The notes beneath the pieces were generated by a model that was not told where the DNA came from, did no database searches, and worked only from the letters and a program-made list of their open reading frames with translations. The position numbers were made by a program, and so were the translations under genes. 64,000 nt of DNA from assembly GCF_020921035.1 (NCBI RefSeq), contig NC_063152.1:28705903-28769902 (forward strand), written 5' to 3'. Origin of the DNA: Rhodamnia argentea (Eukaryota > Streptophyta > Magnoliopsida > Myrtales > Myrtaceae). Below are positions 50,807 through 63,699 of this stretch, piece by piece (position 1 is the stretch's first letter; the number at the start of each line of letters is the position of its first letter).

Positions 50807-53800
50807 TCAAGGTTCGGCTAGGAAGAGGGCCTTGCACTGCTCCACTGTATCATCAGGACTAGTGACTGCCAAAGAAAATGGAAAACTGTCTAAGCAACAG
50901 GATTTTGCGAATAAATAAATAGATAGATGGATGGATGTGTGTATTATGAAAAGGAATTTGACATTTAAAAGGGCTTAAGCGACATATTGACAACAGCCAT
51001 TTTAAGGAATGAAACTAATCCCCGCTGTATGCTTAAACCAAAATGGCGGCATGATCACGTGTTTCCTGCATGTAAAAATCTCTCACTATTCTGCAGAGTT
51101 AACCCTCGTAAATTTCAGAATTTTTTGGGACGCTCTGGGTTAATGAATCTGGGTATAAGAAGTTTAGAACCATCCATCTACATCCTGCTGCATGAAAACT
51201 CAAGGAAATTCAGGTGTCAATTTTCCCATGATCACACAAAGCTGACCTGTATGACCCACAGTTCGCTCAGACTGGTATATCTCATGGTCGTTCCCCCCCT
51301 GCTCAAGTGAAGGAAACAATTTTATTGCAGGATAATATAAACTTATGCTTTCATTGTATACATAAGTAAAATCATTGGACAAGTAAAATGTAAAGAATTA
51401 GAACACAGAGCCATTTCACATTAAGTCTATGAAAACACTTCGAGCTATTTCGCATGAAGTCTTCTTTCTCAGCTTTAAGTATACGAGAACTTATATCTCC
51501 TTGTGATTCAAGAGCTAGGCACTTTTGAAGGACCGTTGTTTCTGACCTTTATTTATACACTTTGATACCACGCTTATTCTGATGAAGCCGAAAATGTGAA
51601 TCAATTGTCCATGTCCTACTGACAAATTCCCCCACTTAAGATGGTCTAGAGGGAATAGAGATGGAATGACCAGTTGAAATGTTCAATGGCTTCAAGTCCC
51701 GAACCAGAACCATGGCCATGAAGATCGCACGGAGAATATGCAATCCATGAATTAAGCACTCATGAATAGCACCAAAAGCACTTCAAGCGGACAAATATTA
51801 GGTCTAAGCAAAGCATTGTGATTGATATTTCTAGTTATCATACCCTCAGTATTAGCTAAAAGAGTTTCTGCAATCACTCAACCAAAGTTGTCATCAAGCA
51901 TCCCTTCACACCTCTATAGTTCCAAGGACATTGATTGCTTTAAGGACCAAGAAACACTAGCTCATTGCATGCGGCAATAGTACTCTTGTAGGCATAAATC
52001 ATCAAAAAGCTTAGTCCTATTTAGTCTTAACACTGCCAAGCATGTAAGATTTCAGTGGGACAGTGCTACATTAGATATTAATCAGCAAACTGAGAGGGTA
52101 AATGTTGACATTTTCCTTAAGACGAAATTATAAAACGTACCTTGTAAGTTTTGTCACCAAAGAAGTGGATTTCTGAGAAGTCACCAAGGTATCTCAAGCA
52201 GTATGTCTTATCCCAACCTTGAGGGAAAACCTGACACAAGCATTATTTATTCTACACAGATTTAATAGAGTTTCTTTGTCTTGTTCACCATTAACAAGTT
52301 TGAAATCCATCCAAAATAATCAACAAGTGATATATTACTTACATCAAAACTTATTTGTCCTCCAATTGAAAATGTCAGATTAAGGTGGGCAAACTTTTCA
52401 CGCAGGACAGACACCATTTTTGGACGTATGTTATGAACCTGAAACATTACTGCATGAGAGATCGCACATTGTTTTGCATTATCAGAATATCCAATACTGA
52501 AACAGAGTTAGAATGTCTCACCTTGTCGTACCTTTCAAATTCTTCCCTTTCTTCTTGGCTACAGTTCCTCCCAATTGGGGAGACATTAATCATCCCATTT
52601 CGGAATTCGATAAATGTTCCCCTGAGAAAGCATTGCAGTATGAGAGTTCTGTTGGACTTTGATCTTAATATTGATGAAGAACTGGTAAGAAGGCTCACCT
52701 TTTTATGGGGATATCCAAGTCAGCAATGTAGTGAAGAGTAAAATTAATGAACTCCTGCAAGACAATTTTCAAACAAGTTAATAGCATTTGTTATCGTGCG
52801 GTTGTTCTGTTCCACCTAATCTTGTAAATGATATAGGCATCCAGAATTGACTTCCACTAATAATCTCGCGCTTAAATCACTTTAACCTTCATGCAGAAAA
52901 TGTAAAGCAAAAAGAACAGTCTTACCTTGAGCTTCTCTTCCCCTAGAAATGATTTCAAGCTCTGGAGAAAGGAAAATCATGGAACTTGTCAAGGCAGTAC
53001 AGTTAAGGTAAAGAAATCAATCATGAATAAATTCAAATTGCAATACCAATTGTTAACAGTGACATTGAGTAGAAAAGTAGATACCAGATGGTGAAATTGG
53101 AATTATACAACTCCTAATCCACTTTTCATTATCTCTAACTCCTTAATATATTATCCATATTGATAGAATGTGGAGCTACGCTTTTCAGTTTGCTGGAGTG
53201 GTTAAAAGCAATCACATACCTGCACATCAATAAGTTTCCCATCTTTGTGTGCCACAAGGCCATTCTCCGAGAACACATAATCATAGTCATTGATAACTGT
53301 ATAATTGACATGACAGTAGAGATCAAGTGAATAAACTATGAAGATTCTCCCTAAGAGTTCATAACTGGTTTTTCATGTAAAAGTTGAGAGATGTGACCAT
53401 GTCTGCAATTTCAGGACACAAGGTTATAAAGTGAAACCATGAAATTCAAAGCACAAGAAGGTTTGAATAACAGATAACTCCGTCTGCAATGGATCTTACT
53501 CGTCAGGAGATACTGTTTGCAATGCATAGACCTTATCCTCACATATTAGGTGCTGTATGTCACCTGATTGAAGCTCACTTTTCTCATAAAATCAACTAAA
53601 TGCCTATCCAAGATTGTGGTTTTTTTCCTTCCTATTTTAAGCCTATATCATACTAAAAAAATCTCAAGCTAGATGGAGCTTAAAACCATTCAGCATTTTA
53701 AGGATGAAAACGATGATTCAGATCTGTGATAGTTCAGTGTGAAAGATCTTAATAGTATCACAGAATCTAGCCAGAATTATAGCACTTATTTATGTATTTC

Positions 53801-54449
53801 AATGATGAATCCGAAGATGAGTTATCTACACTTCAAAGACCTTAACCAAAGCAACTTAATTCAATTCACTATTTAATTAGTAACAAAGATGAACGGAAGG
53901 CCTGTCTAGTGAAATGAATCAGATGTATTGTCTAAGAGAAATATGTGACAGCTATGCATTTCCATGTGTAACCAACCTGTGTTTCCAAGCTGTTCCGTTA
54001 TCTTGGATAGGTCAGATCCCCCAACAACCCCAACTGTGACAACCTGCATTTAAATGTGTCGCCAAGGCAAGCACAAGAAGAGCTTGTGAGGCATTTCCTT
54101 CAAGTAGGAAAACAAACAGGAAGTTTCCTGCGGAAGTAGCTAGTCAACTGAGTCATGTACCTTTCGGAGTTCCCGCATAAACTCAAACATCTTAGGCGTA
54201 ACCACCTGAAATATAAGAACAAGATAGAGGTGATTTTGACATTAATGAACCCAGCTTTATTCCACTCTGGAAACACAACGGCAATATTGACATGCTCAGT
54301 AAGAATAGTGAATCAAACTGCATAGCCACAGCTAGTACTTGAGAGAGAGAGAGAGAGATGGCCAAAGAAGGAACTAGCACCTTTCTTGGAGCTGTGAGAG
54401 TTCCATCGACATCAAACAAAGCAATTAAACCAGGCTTCCTCGCGGCCAT
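50807..54449 (-). CDS. PMM: phosphomannomutase
   Basis: Eleven exons join in phase: 54449-54381, 54205-54161, 54043-53977, 53296-53220, 52961-52926, 52754-52699, 52621-52522, 52438-52343, 52230-52141, 51298-51247 and 50865-50807. They total 747 nt and encode 248 residues, as in other plant PMMs. The cytosolic enzyme converts mannose-6-phosphate to mannose-1-phosphate, feeding GDP-mannose for ascorbate synthesis and protein glycosylation. The HAD-superfamily nucleophile motif [12 protein letters not shown] is at residues 12-23. Other landmarks are [47 protein letters not shown], the substrate-binding GWDKTYCL and the metal-binding [16 protein letters not shown]. The active site looks intact. 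The start is the ATG giving [13 protein letters not shown]. Intron 1 contains a short GA tract (54341-54358), and another GA tract lies about 530 bp upstream of the ATG. Confidence 0.96.
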
Positions 54450-54975
54450 TCTATCTGAGATCTCTTTCTGCCATCAAATGACGTGAAATACCAAAACTTA
54501 GATGTGCATTAAATCCCCATTGATGAATTAAATCGAGAAAAGCATTCAAACAATGTGAATGAGCTCTAGATCAGCAAGTGCATTGGGCTGGAACCGGTTT
54601 CCAAATGCAAAGTGCCATCCCTAGAATGCCGTCATCCAGATAATGACTTTACCGCGATTCCCCGAACCCAATTCCAGAACAAGACTCCAGATCCAACGTG
54701 TCAATCAAAACGCTAGTTCACCACAAAATTTCGAAGCCTACATACAATTCGCCACTAGGACTCCAGCACATCACATCAAATGAAAGCTCAGCCGCAAGAA
54801 CTCCAAGCTCATACGCAAATCCGTCACTCCGCGCTCTCAAGCGTCGAAGAGGACGTGGATTTACCTCTAACTTAACGGAGAAGGCGCGAGAGAGATATCG
54901 GAAGGTCGACCTCTGAAGAGCGAAGTGCGATGGCAGAGACGACGCAAGCGAATCTATGGATTCTTATTCTCAAAT

Positions 54976-54980
<5 letters not shown>

Positions 54981-55012
<32 letters not shown>
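54981..55012. repeat. (AG)16 tract upstream of PMM
   Basis: An uninterrupted 32-bp AG repeat, reading as a CT tract in the direction of PMM transcription. It resembles the GA/CT tracts near the starts of the remorin and KEA genes. Confidence 0.9.
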
Positions 55013-55014
<2 letters not shown>

Positions 55015-55948
55015 CCTTGGATCTCGAGATTTTGTACTGAAAGTGAAGCGGAAGGGAAGGAGAGGGAGGTTTGAGCGTCCGCCTCTGCAACCGGGGGAGT
55101 GCTGCGTGGACTGCGAGAGATCGGACGAAACGGTCACGTCATGTGAATTCTGACTACTTTTGGTTACCTTTCTCTCCACGCCAAAATGCATAAAATACTT
55201 ACAAAGCTGAGAAAAATGACGAATAATTACGAAGGATTTAATCTTTTTAAATTCTTTAATTCGTCGATAATTGGATCCATCGGTTTGAATTATGTCAGCC
55301 TGTCAGTGTCAGGCTCGAAAAGAAAAAAGAAGCCAGACCAGACGCAGGGTCCCTCTGTTTTTGTCTCTGAACGAGACCGAAAGTGCAAAACGAAGAACAG
55401 AGAATACATGCATGATGCAGCAGCACCTTCTCCTTTCGATTGAGCCAGAGCAGCCTCTTGTTCCTGTTTGAAGCCACCATGCCCCTCTTTTCTTCTGCCG
55501 CGAGTGGGTTTCCATTGCTTGGTCAGAGAAAGGGTACAACGTGCGGAGAAAACATTGCACAGGATATAATTTTTTTTAATATTCAAACTGATAATCGACA
55601 ATATACGAAGTTTCGGGTCAGTTCAGTTATCGATTCGGAAAATTCGTGCTCTTGCACGAACTCTACATGCTAAACTTCCCAAATTTTCATTGCAAGGACC
55701 TAGAAGATAAAGTAGTCCATGGACTAGTCCTACATATTTGGTTAGATATCTCTAACTGCAAGGTTCATACTTGTCAGATTTAAAAAAAGGAAAGGAGGCG
55801 TGATCCATCGTATCATAATTTAATAGCAAATAAATTCTACGGCATCTCTCGTATTCGATCTAGAGGAGCTTTTGCACTAAGGTCATTACATGATCTATTT
55901 CTAATCACATCGAAAATAAATAAACCGGAAAAAAAAAAAAAGCTTAGT

Positions 55949-56521
55949 TCAAATACTATAAAATAGACAAAAAGGGATCTCAGAAAAGAAGGAAAAAATC
56001 TTCTCTTTGGTGGAAAATAAAGAAGGAAGTTTCTTCTGATCCCGCTTGTGGGATGAACGAAGCTTCGGCCCAAGCGTCTTCAAACTAATTGGTCCCCAGT
56101 CATGTGTTGCCAATCGTCTTGTTTTCACGGGGAACGAAGTTTCACTGCTGCTCACCATGTGCTCCTCGTGGGGTCCCTCATATAATCCGATTCTAACTTT
56201 TAATGAAACCCCCTTAAGAATTAAAAAGGTCCTGATGCCAAATAAGGCATATTCCATCTGCGAAAACTCGTATTGTGGATCCAAAGCCCCCGGCAACGAT
56301 CTATCCGATCGCGCCAAGTAGAGTTGATGAACCACCATCGCGAACTTTGAAATGCATTCGACAAATTTCGAAAGACAATACTTTTCATCATGAAATGCTG
56401 TTTTTGTCATCTCAATTGCTGTCACTGCTTTAGAACATTGAACGGGGTAAAAGCTTAGAAGGAACGATTCTAGTTGTTCAGCTGGAACGAGTAGCTTCGG
56501 ACGTGCCTTATATTGAAGCAA
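55949..56521 (-). other. unrecognised 190-codon open frame
   Basis: This is the longest open frame in the window that I cannot tie to a gene. It contains protein-like stretches (PKLLVPAEQLESFLLSFYP, FSQMEYALFGIRTFLILKG, RRLATHDWGPISLKT) but no motif I know. It lies 0.2 kb downstream of the end of the complex I subunit gene, on the same strand. It could be an exon of a lineage-specific gene, a decayed fragment or chance. Confidence 0.2.
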
Positions 56522-56730
56522 ATCGGATTATCATCCACTGCTTATTGGATGCTGAATGACAACAACCAAAAAAAAAGAAAAAAAAAAGGGAGGCAACCTG
56601 TCATCAGTTCAGACACGTATGATCCAAAATCTCAACTGGATGTCTCAAATCCAAAAAAAAAGAGTAGGCACAAGCCACTTCAATCTGCTGCGGGACTTAG
56701 CACTTCGGTTATTTGCCATTGCAGACTTCT

Positions 56731-58320
56731 TCAGTACTCCTTATCACCAAAGTTCTTGCACCAGAGCTGCGAAGGAATGGGGCGAACGGGGGGATGAGGC
56801 CGTTGCTGCACAAAAGCAGAATTCTGTCAACTGGTAGTTGGAAATCGGACAGTAGAAAATTCTTGAGCTCATTGGCTCCAATGAGCATGCACAACAACGA
56901 CTCACAGGCATATGTACCTTGAGTTTAATCACAAAAATTGTGTACAGGCAGGAACTACGAGCAGTGAACATCTCAGAAGAACAATAAAAAGATAATGAGA
57001 AGAGGATTCTCAAACACATCCTATTGAGAAAGCAAAGAAATTATCCATTCCTATTAGTTTTTTGTTGGTACGAGCTTTCCCATCTCCCATCAGTCTGAAC
57101 ATAATCAAAGCCTTTTCACTTTCAGGGATGGCATCCTTGGACACACTTTAGCATTGCACCCCATTTCCGTAAAGTTGCATTTCGACAACACTTCCTTTCT
57201 GATTACATGGCATGAAAGTGTATTTAGGCAACCGATCTGTTTGTTTGCTTCCAGTTAATCAAGACAGCAACATTCCAACAAAAAACAGCTCTGGAAAACT
57301 CTCAGGCTCAGCTTGCCTTTGTTATAGTAGGCAGCATGTTAATAATTGCAGTACTTTAATATCACAAGTGTTAGTGTTTATCTTCCCTGGATGGTTGCAT
57401 AGCAAGGTGCAGTATCTCCTCTAACCGCTTGACCAAAAAATCTTAACTAGCAACAATTTTGGTCATCAAATTCTGGTCTCGACCCTTGATTCTAAGACTG
57501 CTATTTGACCGCAATGTTCCTCTAGTTCTTTGATAAGGACTAGCCCACAAGTTGGCTTAAGACCGTTTAAGATCGACACAAGTATAATTATGAGTGTCTA
57601 TCTGGGACTAATGATTATGGCTAAGTGGGACTTTAGTGATATGTGAGGGACTTAGACTTCAAAGACAGAACTAGTGTTTAACTTCTGCAGCACTCCCACT
57701 CACAAGCATAGAAAGCACCTTTCTGCGACATTGCTCCCTTCCAAACATGAAGAAAGTCACCGCTTAAGATCTCACAGATCTCACATACACTTCAAATCCA
57801 GGAAACTAAAAGAAAATGAGGACACTAATTTCACATTTCACACTTGCAATAACCGCCCTTCCACTGATAGATTACTAGTGCATTTCGTCTTGCCTAAAAA
57901 TCGTCACAAGAGCACTTCCAATTAATCTTGCACCGACCGATGTCCACTCGTCCGCAAATTAGTGCCAAAGCACCAGAACCCAAATTCAGAACACTCTTCC
58001 CAGCACGAAACACGATGAATCTCTCTCCAGACGAAGAAACAGACAACAATGACAAATAAGCAGCTCAAAAATGAACAACCAAAAAAACGTATCCAAACAA
58101 TTCGTATGGAATGGAGGACGACCTCGAGCTTGGCGGACGTCATGGCGATGGGGATGCAGACGAGGAAGACGCCGAACATAGCGATGGCGGTATTGCGCTT
58201 CCAGTGCTTGGGCCTGCAATAAGGCCCTCCGGTCATGCTCCATACCTTGGTCCTGAAGTCGCCGTGGACCTCCCCGTGTCCGTGCCCGTGCCCGTGCCCA
58301 TGATCTGCTCCACCACCCAT
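56731..58320 (-). CDS. mitochondrial complex I small subunit, B15/NDUFB4 type
   Basis: Two exons join in phase: 58320-58123 (66 codons) and 56805-56731 (25 codons with stop), giving 90 residues. The second exon encodes QRPHPPVRPIPSQLWCKNFG-DKEY and fits directly after SAKLE of exon 1; it is too short to stand out as an open frame. The protein has a Gly/His-rich N-terminus with five HG repeats, a basic stretch YCRPKHWKRN and one membrane segment TAIAMFGVFLVCIPIAM. This matches the small plant respiratory complex I protein often listed as B15/NDUFB4; I am sure of the plant family, less of the subunit label. It would be a single-pass protein of the inner mitochondrial membrane arm. The 1.3-kb intron is long for such a small gene. 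Site II boxes lie about 380 bp upstream, fitting nuclear respiratory-gene control. Confidence 0.82.
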
Positions 58321-58701
58321 TGTCCACCTCTTAAGCTTCTTCTTCTCTCTGCTTTAACTCACCAACGATTCAATCGAAACGGAAACCAAATTAGCCGAGT
58401 AACACATAGACACAAAACCTAAGTCTCTCAATGAATCAATTCTTCCACTGTAACGGATCGCTCACTAATCAGTAGCTAAGGCCACATTCCAAAGGACGGT
58501 TGAAATCGAAGATCTGAGAGTCGAAGAAGAGAAATTGGTCAAAATTACCTGAGAAATCGGAGAACGTTGAGCTTCTTCGGTCTGCTTGTGTCTGTTGCTG
58601 AGTCGGAGAAGAACTCGACGGTGGTGGTAATCTGCGGGCTTAGCGAGTGAAAGCGAGAGCTCTTTGGTCTTTCCACCGTATCCTGCCGAGCGACATGTTC
58701 A

Positions 58702-58722
58702 TGGGCCTCCACTGCCGGCCCA
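58702..58722 (-). promoter_or_regulatory. paired site II boxes upstream of the complex I subunit gene
   Basis: TGGGCC at 58702-58707 and GGCCCA at 58717-58722 face each other with a nine-base gap. Site II elements (TGGGCC/T), bound by TCP factors, are a recognised feature of promoters of nuclear genes for plant respiratory-chain subunits. Motifs are seen directly; function is inferred. Confidence 0.55.
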
Positions 58723-59763
58723 ATAACGTAGAGGGTTTTCATTTTTTCATTTCACAACATTTGCAAATGGCGTAAATTTACCAGGAGAGATCCCCAAATA
58801 CGTTGACCCTTCTATCTTGAAAATGATATCAATCTACAAGTTCTGATTCAATTTAATTGAGAAAACCAATTGATTGTTGTATGCATCATAATTATAGTAC
58901 ATTGGTAGTTCCAAAAAATTATGCGAATAGCCGACACTGCCGCGACGAATTTTATACCCGACCGAGAGTATATGCTGACGTGGAGCCTAAATGTAGACTC
59001 CTATTGGAAGTAATGTTGATAGTCAACAATCCTTTTTTTTTTTTTTTTTCGCTTAGACATGTTCACTATTTTGTTTGCGCAAAGTTTCATCTCGATTTCA
59101 AAGGTACACCACATATGGTTGAATCTACAGGCAGCTGAATCATTGGAGGGAAAATAGGAGAGAGCTGATCAACGATGAAATCCAAAAGTTGAGGGTTTTG
59201 ATGCTCCGCTGTTGGTCTCCAAGCAAAAAACAGTTCAATGAAGTCAAGTGAGACGTCTCTTCCGTCTCTTCTTAGTGAGAGATTTCTCTTGCTTCACTTG
59301 ACAAAGAGCTCATAAGAAGAACCTCGAGATGACTAGCTGTAACTTGCAAGGCTTCTTTTTTTGTCATCATGTGTCACCCAAGGCCTCTAAAGCATCAAAA
59401 TCGCAACTTTGATCTGCCCACCTCAGGTTACTAATTACCTCCGGCATCAAAATGTAGGATGTGGTACAAATAAAAATTCATCATCGTCTAGAAACTAGAC
59501 ATCGCTGCTGAACAAGTGAACAACGAATTTTTATTCGAAATATGTGAAATCATTCCATGATTGTCGTTACACAACACCCGCATAAGAATGAAACAATACA
59601 TGGGAACTTCCAGCCATTAAAACCTAGCAGAACTTATGCTCAATGGATCCTAGGCTCTTCAGAGGCTGGTGATCATCAAGAACCGCTTATAAAGCCCATT
59701 TAACCAAAAAAAAAAAAAGACAAATGGAACAAATAGAAGCGACATTTTTAGCATCAAAGAGCA
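58723..59763. other. intergenic region between complex I subunit and RmlD-like genes
   Basis: The left part is the upstream flank of the complex I subunit gene and the right part is the 3' flank of the RmlD-like gene. A T run lies near 59032-59049. Short open frames here have no recognisable domain. I see no gene. Confidence 0.6.
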
Positions 59764-62610
59764 TCAAGCACTGCCTTCAGCTTCAAGTGTCAATCTGACA
59801 CCTTCTTTAAATGGAGTAGGAGAAATTCTTAGCGTCTGAACCACTCTAGTGATATCCATGGAGATGTCAGCTGGGGATCTCACACCACGGTCAACCTGTT
59901 GAAAATCACGCATATCGACTATCAGAAAAGTCGGTAATTCAAAGAAACAGGCCATCTATAGTTAAGATTTAAAGAATCTCGGGCACGGAGTGCAAGATGA
60001 ATATTAGTGCTTCGCTACTCTCATCTGAATGACAATAATAACTGACGGAATAACTAGATAGGATAAAGTTAAGCACAACCATCAAGGACAGAACAGCAAA
60101 TTGGAGTCATCACCAACCGCCAGATGGGTTATTGGAGGAGAAGTAAACACAAAAATAAATAGGAAAAGAGTTTTGTTGATAGACATACTGATGAAGCAGA
60201 CACTAGAGTGATTAAAGAGGTGCTGTATCCTCTAATATGCGCCACAGTCTCCGCCATTTGAGCACGAGAGACTCTGTCAGGTCCCCCAACATTTAGTAGC
60301 AATTGCATGCGCTCCCCATCTGGACCAATCATCAATTATTGTAGTAACCACAGAAATGGACAGAACATAACTAATTTGTGATAACAGTCACCACAACATT
60401 CTCAGTTCCTTGGACAAAATGCAGATGACTTATCTATTTCAATTCCCCAATAAGTGTGTGAATATTGCTCAATGCAGAGTTAAGTGAAGCAACTGACAAA
60501 TAAAAGCCACCCTTTTCTAAATCATAAGGATATGAAACTTTTATTAACATCTCCATGTATGATCTAATGTTTAATTTGACTAACAATGATCTAAAAGTTA
60601 CCAACATTACCCAGCATGACAGATAAAAAATGGTCACTGCAAGCACTAGAAATTTGTTACCTGATATCCACCTACTTGTCAGAGCTTGTATGATAGTTAC
60701 AACATCCTTGACATACACTGGACAGCGAAACTCATCATGGAAGAACTCTGCTTTATCTCCTCTAGAGAGGACGCTATCAATCCACTGCATCACAATTATG
60801 GGCGGGCGCCAGTTAAGACACTGAAAAATCCGTTTCTTGACCTCTGATTATGCCCTTTATAGCACTCACTGCCTGGCTGTTGCTCCTATTAGATTTTCTA
60901 GTATGCATGCTTGAACATTTGACGTATCATACAGAGGTGCCCTCCTTTAGAAAGATCTTATACCTCTATTTTGTATCTCACGTGGCCAAAAGGAAAGAAA
61001 AAAAAAAGCATCCCTGAGGTACAGGAATTCATCAAGATTATATATGAAAGAGAGATATGAGTGTGCACATGTGGAAGGAATAATCTAATATCACTCAATC
61101 TGTTGTTCAATCGCCTCTAGTTTCCATACACTCTTTTTACCTGAATGGGAAGAGACTTTGGAACAGGTGAAATAGTCTGAGGGCCAAATATGATGCTGCT
61201 TCTCAAGATAGCAAAGTTTGACCAGTTCATGCTGATGAACTGCTCTGCTGCCACTTTAGAATTTCCATAAACATTCACAGGAATAGTTTCGTCCTCTTCC
61301 TTGTAGAAGGATTTCACCCCTTCATATACTGAATTCAAATGCATCAAATATGAGGAAATCAGTTTCGGCAAGATTTGACGAGTAGAGGACATTCAATATA
61401 AGCTGAACCCCACAAACGTGCATGTTTGCTAAAATGATCTCCATAACAGAAGTTCTGTTACTTTAAGGGATAACCAGTCGCCAATAGTCTAAGTTGAGAA
61501 TGAACACTGAAATAAGAAGAGACTTGAGACTAAGTAGTTTACCTTGATCAGTTGATAGATGAATAAGAAGAGTGTTAGCCTCCTTAAAGGTCGATAACCA
61601 TTCTAAAAGAGTAGAAGGCACATTAATAGACATAGCGGCAGCTGGGTCTGCTTCGCAGGCACGAGGTACAGAGAGTGCAGCACAGTTAACGACCACATCA
61701 GGCTGCCATTCAGACATGGTACTTCTCTTCAGCGCGAATGGAACCAGATCATGTTTTGTTACATGTCGGCTCTCAAGAGCGAAACTAATAGAATGCGACA
61801 CGATCAAGAAAGATCTAAATCATCATGATTATCAGGCATCAATGGAAAGATCATCCTCCAAAACTAGTGGCACAATTTTTATAAAATCACTGCCCTAGTC
61901 GTAGAAACATCCCAAATAAAAAGAAGAAACGTGCAGCAATTATGTAAGGAAACAAAGAAACTGAATCTGGAGCATCAGGCAGCCGGAGGTGTGAGAAAAA
62001 AAAAAACTACAATGCAAATGGGCTCAGATGCAAAGTCGCATACGAATTTGTTGCCTGACTAAGCTTCAACACATTGCAACTCAGTTATCATCAAGAACAG
62101 TCGTTGTCCAGCATCAGATAATCGAAGCAAAGTGTTCTTCTTTGCAACAAAGAATCAGATTTCCAAAGCCAAAGTTTGAGGCATACAACTTAAGTTCAAT
62201 TCAGCACGTTCCCTCTCGTAGATTCGTAACCCATGTTGTCAGTCCTCAGAACGACTAGAGCAAAGCTTTTTTCCATTCCCATAGCGAGCTCGACTCAAAA
62301 CATTTGGTGAGCAAACAAGACAAGCGAGCAACATGAACAAAAATGCTTCAGAGTGAACAAAAATTGAAAGTAATGCCAGTAACAAAACCTGACCGAACGC
62401 TTGCGAAACGGCATCGAGTCCTGCTCCAGATTGCAAATCAACAAGAAATGCCAGAGAACGAGGAAAGGCATCGCGCAAAGCCCGAGGGAGACTGAAGCGG
62501 TACGTGAACGCGACGTCGTAGGGAGAATCTGGAACCTCGGAAAAAGCCTGCAGGAGGTGCTGGCCCAAGTAGCCAGTGCCACCAACGACCAAGATTCGCT
62601 TCCGGGTCAT
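59764..62610 (-). CDS. RmlD/MAT2B-like NAD(P)-binding Rossmann-fold reductase
   Basis: Six exons join in phase: 62610-62389, 61702-61543, 61328-61141, 60784-60661, 60319-60189 and 59895-59764. They total 957 nt and encode 318 residues. The N-terminus MTRKRILVVGGTGYLGQHLL carries the dinucleotide-binding GxxGxxG. Then come VDLQSG, DVVVNCAALSVPRACE, the serine of LLIHLSTDQVYEG, the catalytic Y-x3-K in NVYGNSKVAAEQ, and FRCPVYVKDVV. This is an extended short-chain dehydrogenase of the RmlD substrate-binding family, related both to dTDP-4-dehydrorhamnose reductase and to the regulatory beta subunit of methionine adenosyltransferase. The catalytic triad is intact, so enzymatic activity is possible; the substrate is unknown. 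A longer open frame upstream begins with TTG, so the ATG at 62610 is the start. A TATATAG motif near 62838-62844 is a likely TATA box. Confidence 0.9.
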
Positions 62611-62835
62611 CTTCTTCCTCGCCGACCTCTTCTTCTTCTTCTTGGGCGTGGTTGTACTGTGGCCGAGCAAGGAAAACAAGCAAATGCAGGCGAAGAAACG
62701 AGGAGAGATAACGGATCCTTTGTGGCGGATGGACAATCTGACAGGGAGGATCTGCGATGGAGGGAAGCTTCTGTTGTCGCGTCGTCGGCAACTTCACGAG
62801 GAGGACGTCTAGCCACTCTCGGGCTGTGCTCGTCC

Positions 62836-62846
62836 AGGCTATATAG
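62836..62846 (-). promoter_or_regulatory. TATA-like element of the RmlD-like gene
   Basis: GCTATATAGC lies about 230 bp upstream of the chosen start codon on the minus strand, giving a predicted leader of roughly 200 nt. There is no ATG on the minus strand between the predicted start site and 62736. Confidence 0.5.
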
Positions 62847-63699
62847 CTGATCCAAATGGAGACCCACGGGTCAGCCCGATTATGCCTATCCTTCGTGAAG
62901 TCCATCCACTTAGCCTAGTGGAAAAGGCTAAACGACATCGTATGATGACTGCACTCCTTGCTCTGATGCTTCCTTTTCCTGTATCTTAAGTCTCTTCGAC
63001 TGTCGAAAAAAAAAAAAATCTGTCGTCTCCTCCAACCTCGTCAACACGTTAATGATGGAGCTATAACACGGTTAACACCATGTCTCGAAGATACACATGT
63101 CGATTCAGGCTTGGGTGTTTTCTGGAGCTCAAATTCCAGTAGCTCTTTGAACTTGTCTCTTTGAATTTGTGTATATTTTTTCTTTTCACTTTTGATGTAG
63201 TTCATTGCGTTAAATGAGTAATACTGCTAGCAAAATGCTTCAGGTCTTACCTATATGTGAGCCCTCACAAAAAAAAAAAAAAATGGTTCTAATAACATTT
63301 CGTGAAAAGAGAAATCATAATTGTTAATATGTTCTTAAAGCATACAGTTTGTTTTGAACATATTCTTATGATACATTCTTCAACTATATAGTTTTGTGTT
63401 AGAATGATATAATCTGCATTTAATTAAATAAAATGTGTATTTAACAATGAGTGAAATGAATCACGTAATTTACGCTATTCAATTGTACTTATCAAATTGT
63501 GAAGAAGTCACATGCTTCAATGATACAACTTTTATTTAAATGATATAGTTTCCTTAATTCAGCCAAATATAAGATTGAAATAAATGATGTAGTCAATTTA
63601 ATTCAGCAAAAATTTAACAAAATAAATCTACAACTTGATTTATTTGGAACATACGTACTTACATTATGCCGATTTTTACATGTTTTTTTTAAGGGAAAA
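62847..63699. other. upstream flank, A/T-rich intergenic DNA
   Basis: A runs near 63006-63018 and 63268-63282 and generally A/T-rich sequence precede the foldback element at the right edge. No gene or structured repeat is visible. Confidence 0.6.

Larger units (their letters stand above)
54450..56730. other. PMM leader side and intergenic region
   Basis: The stretch holds the PMM 5' flank with a GA tract at 54981-55012, A/T-rich DNA, and a 190-codon unrecognised open frame at 55949-56521. A possible 5' untranslated exon of PMM lies around 54900-55010, because GA tracts in this window sit near transcription starts; that is inference. Confidence 0.45.

Noticed and set aside
62611-62736. 42-residue N-terminal extension of the RmlD-like protein with a hydrophobic then basic stretch
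   Set aside because: The extended frame begins with TTG, not ATG, and relatives start at the Rossmann motif; the ATG at 62610 is retained.
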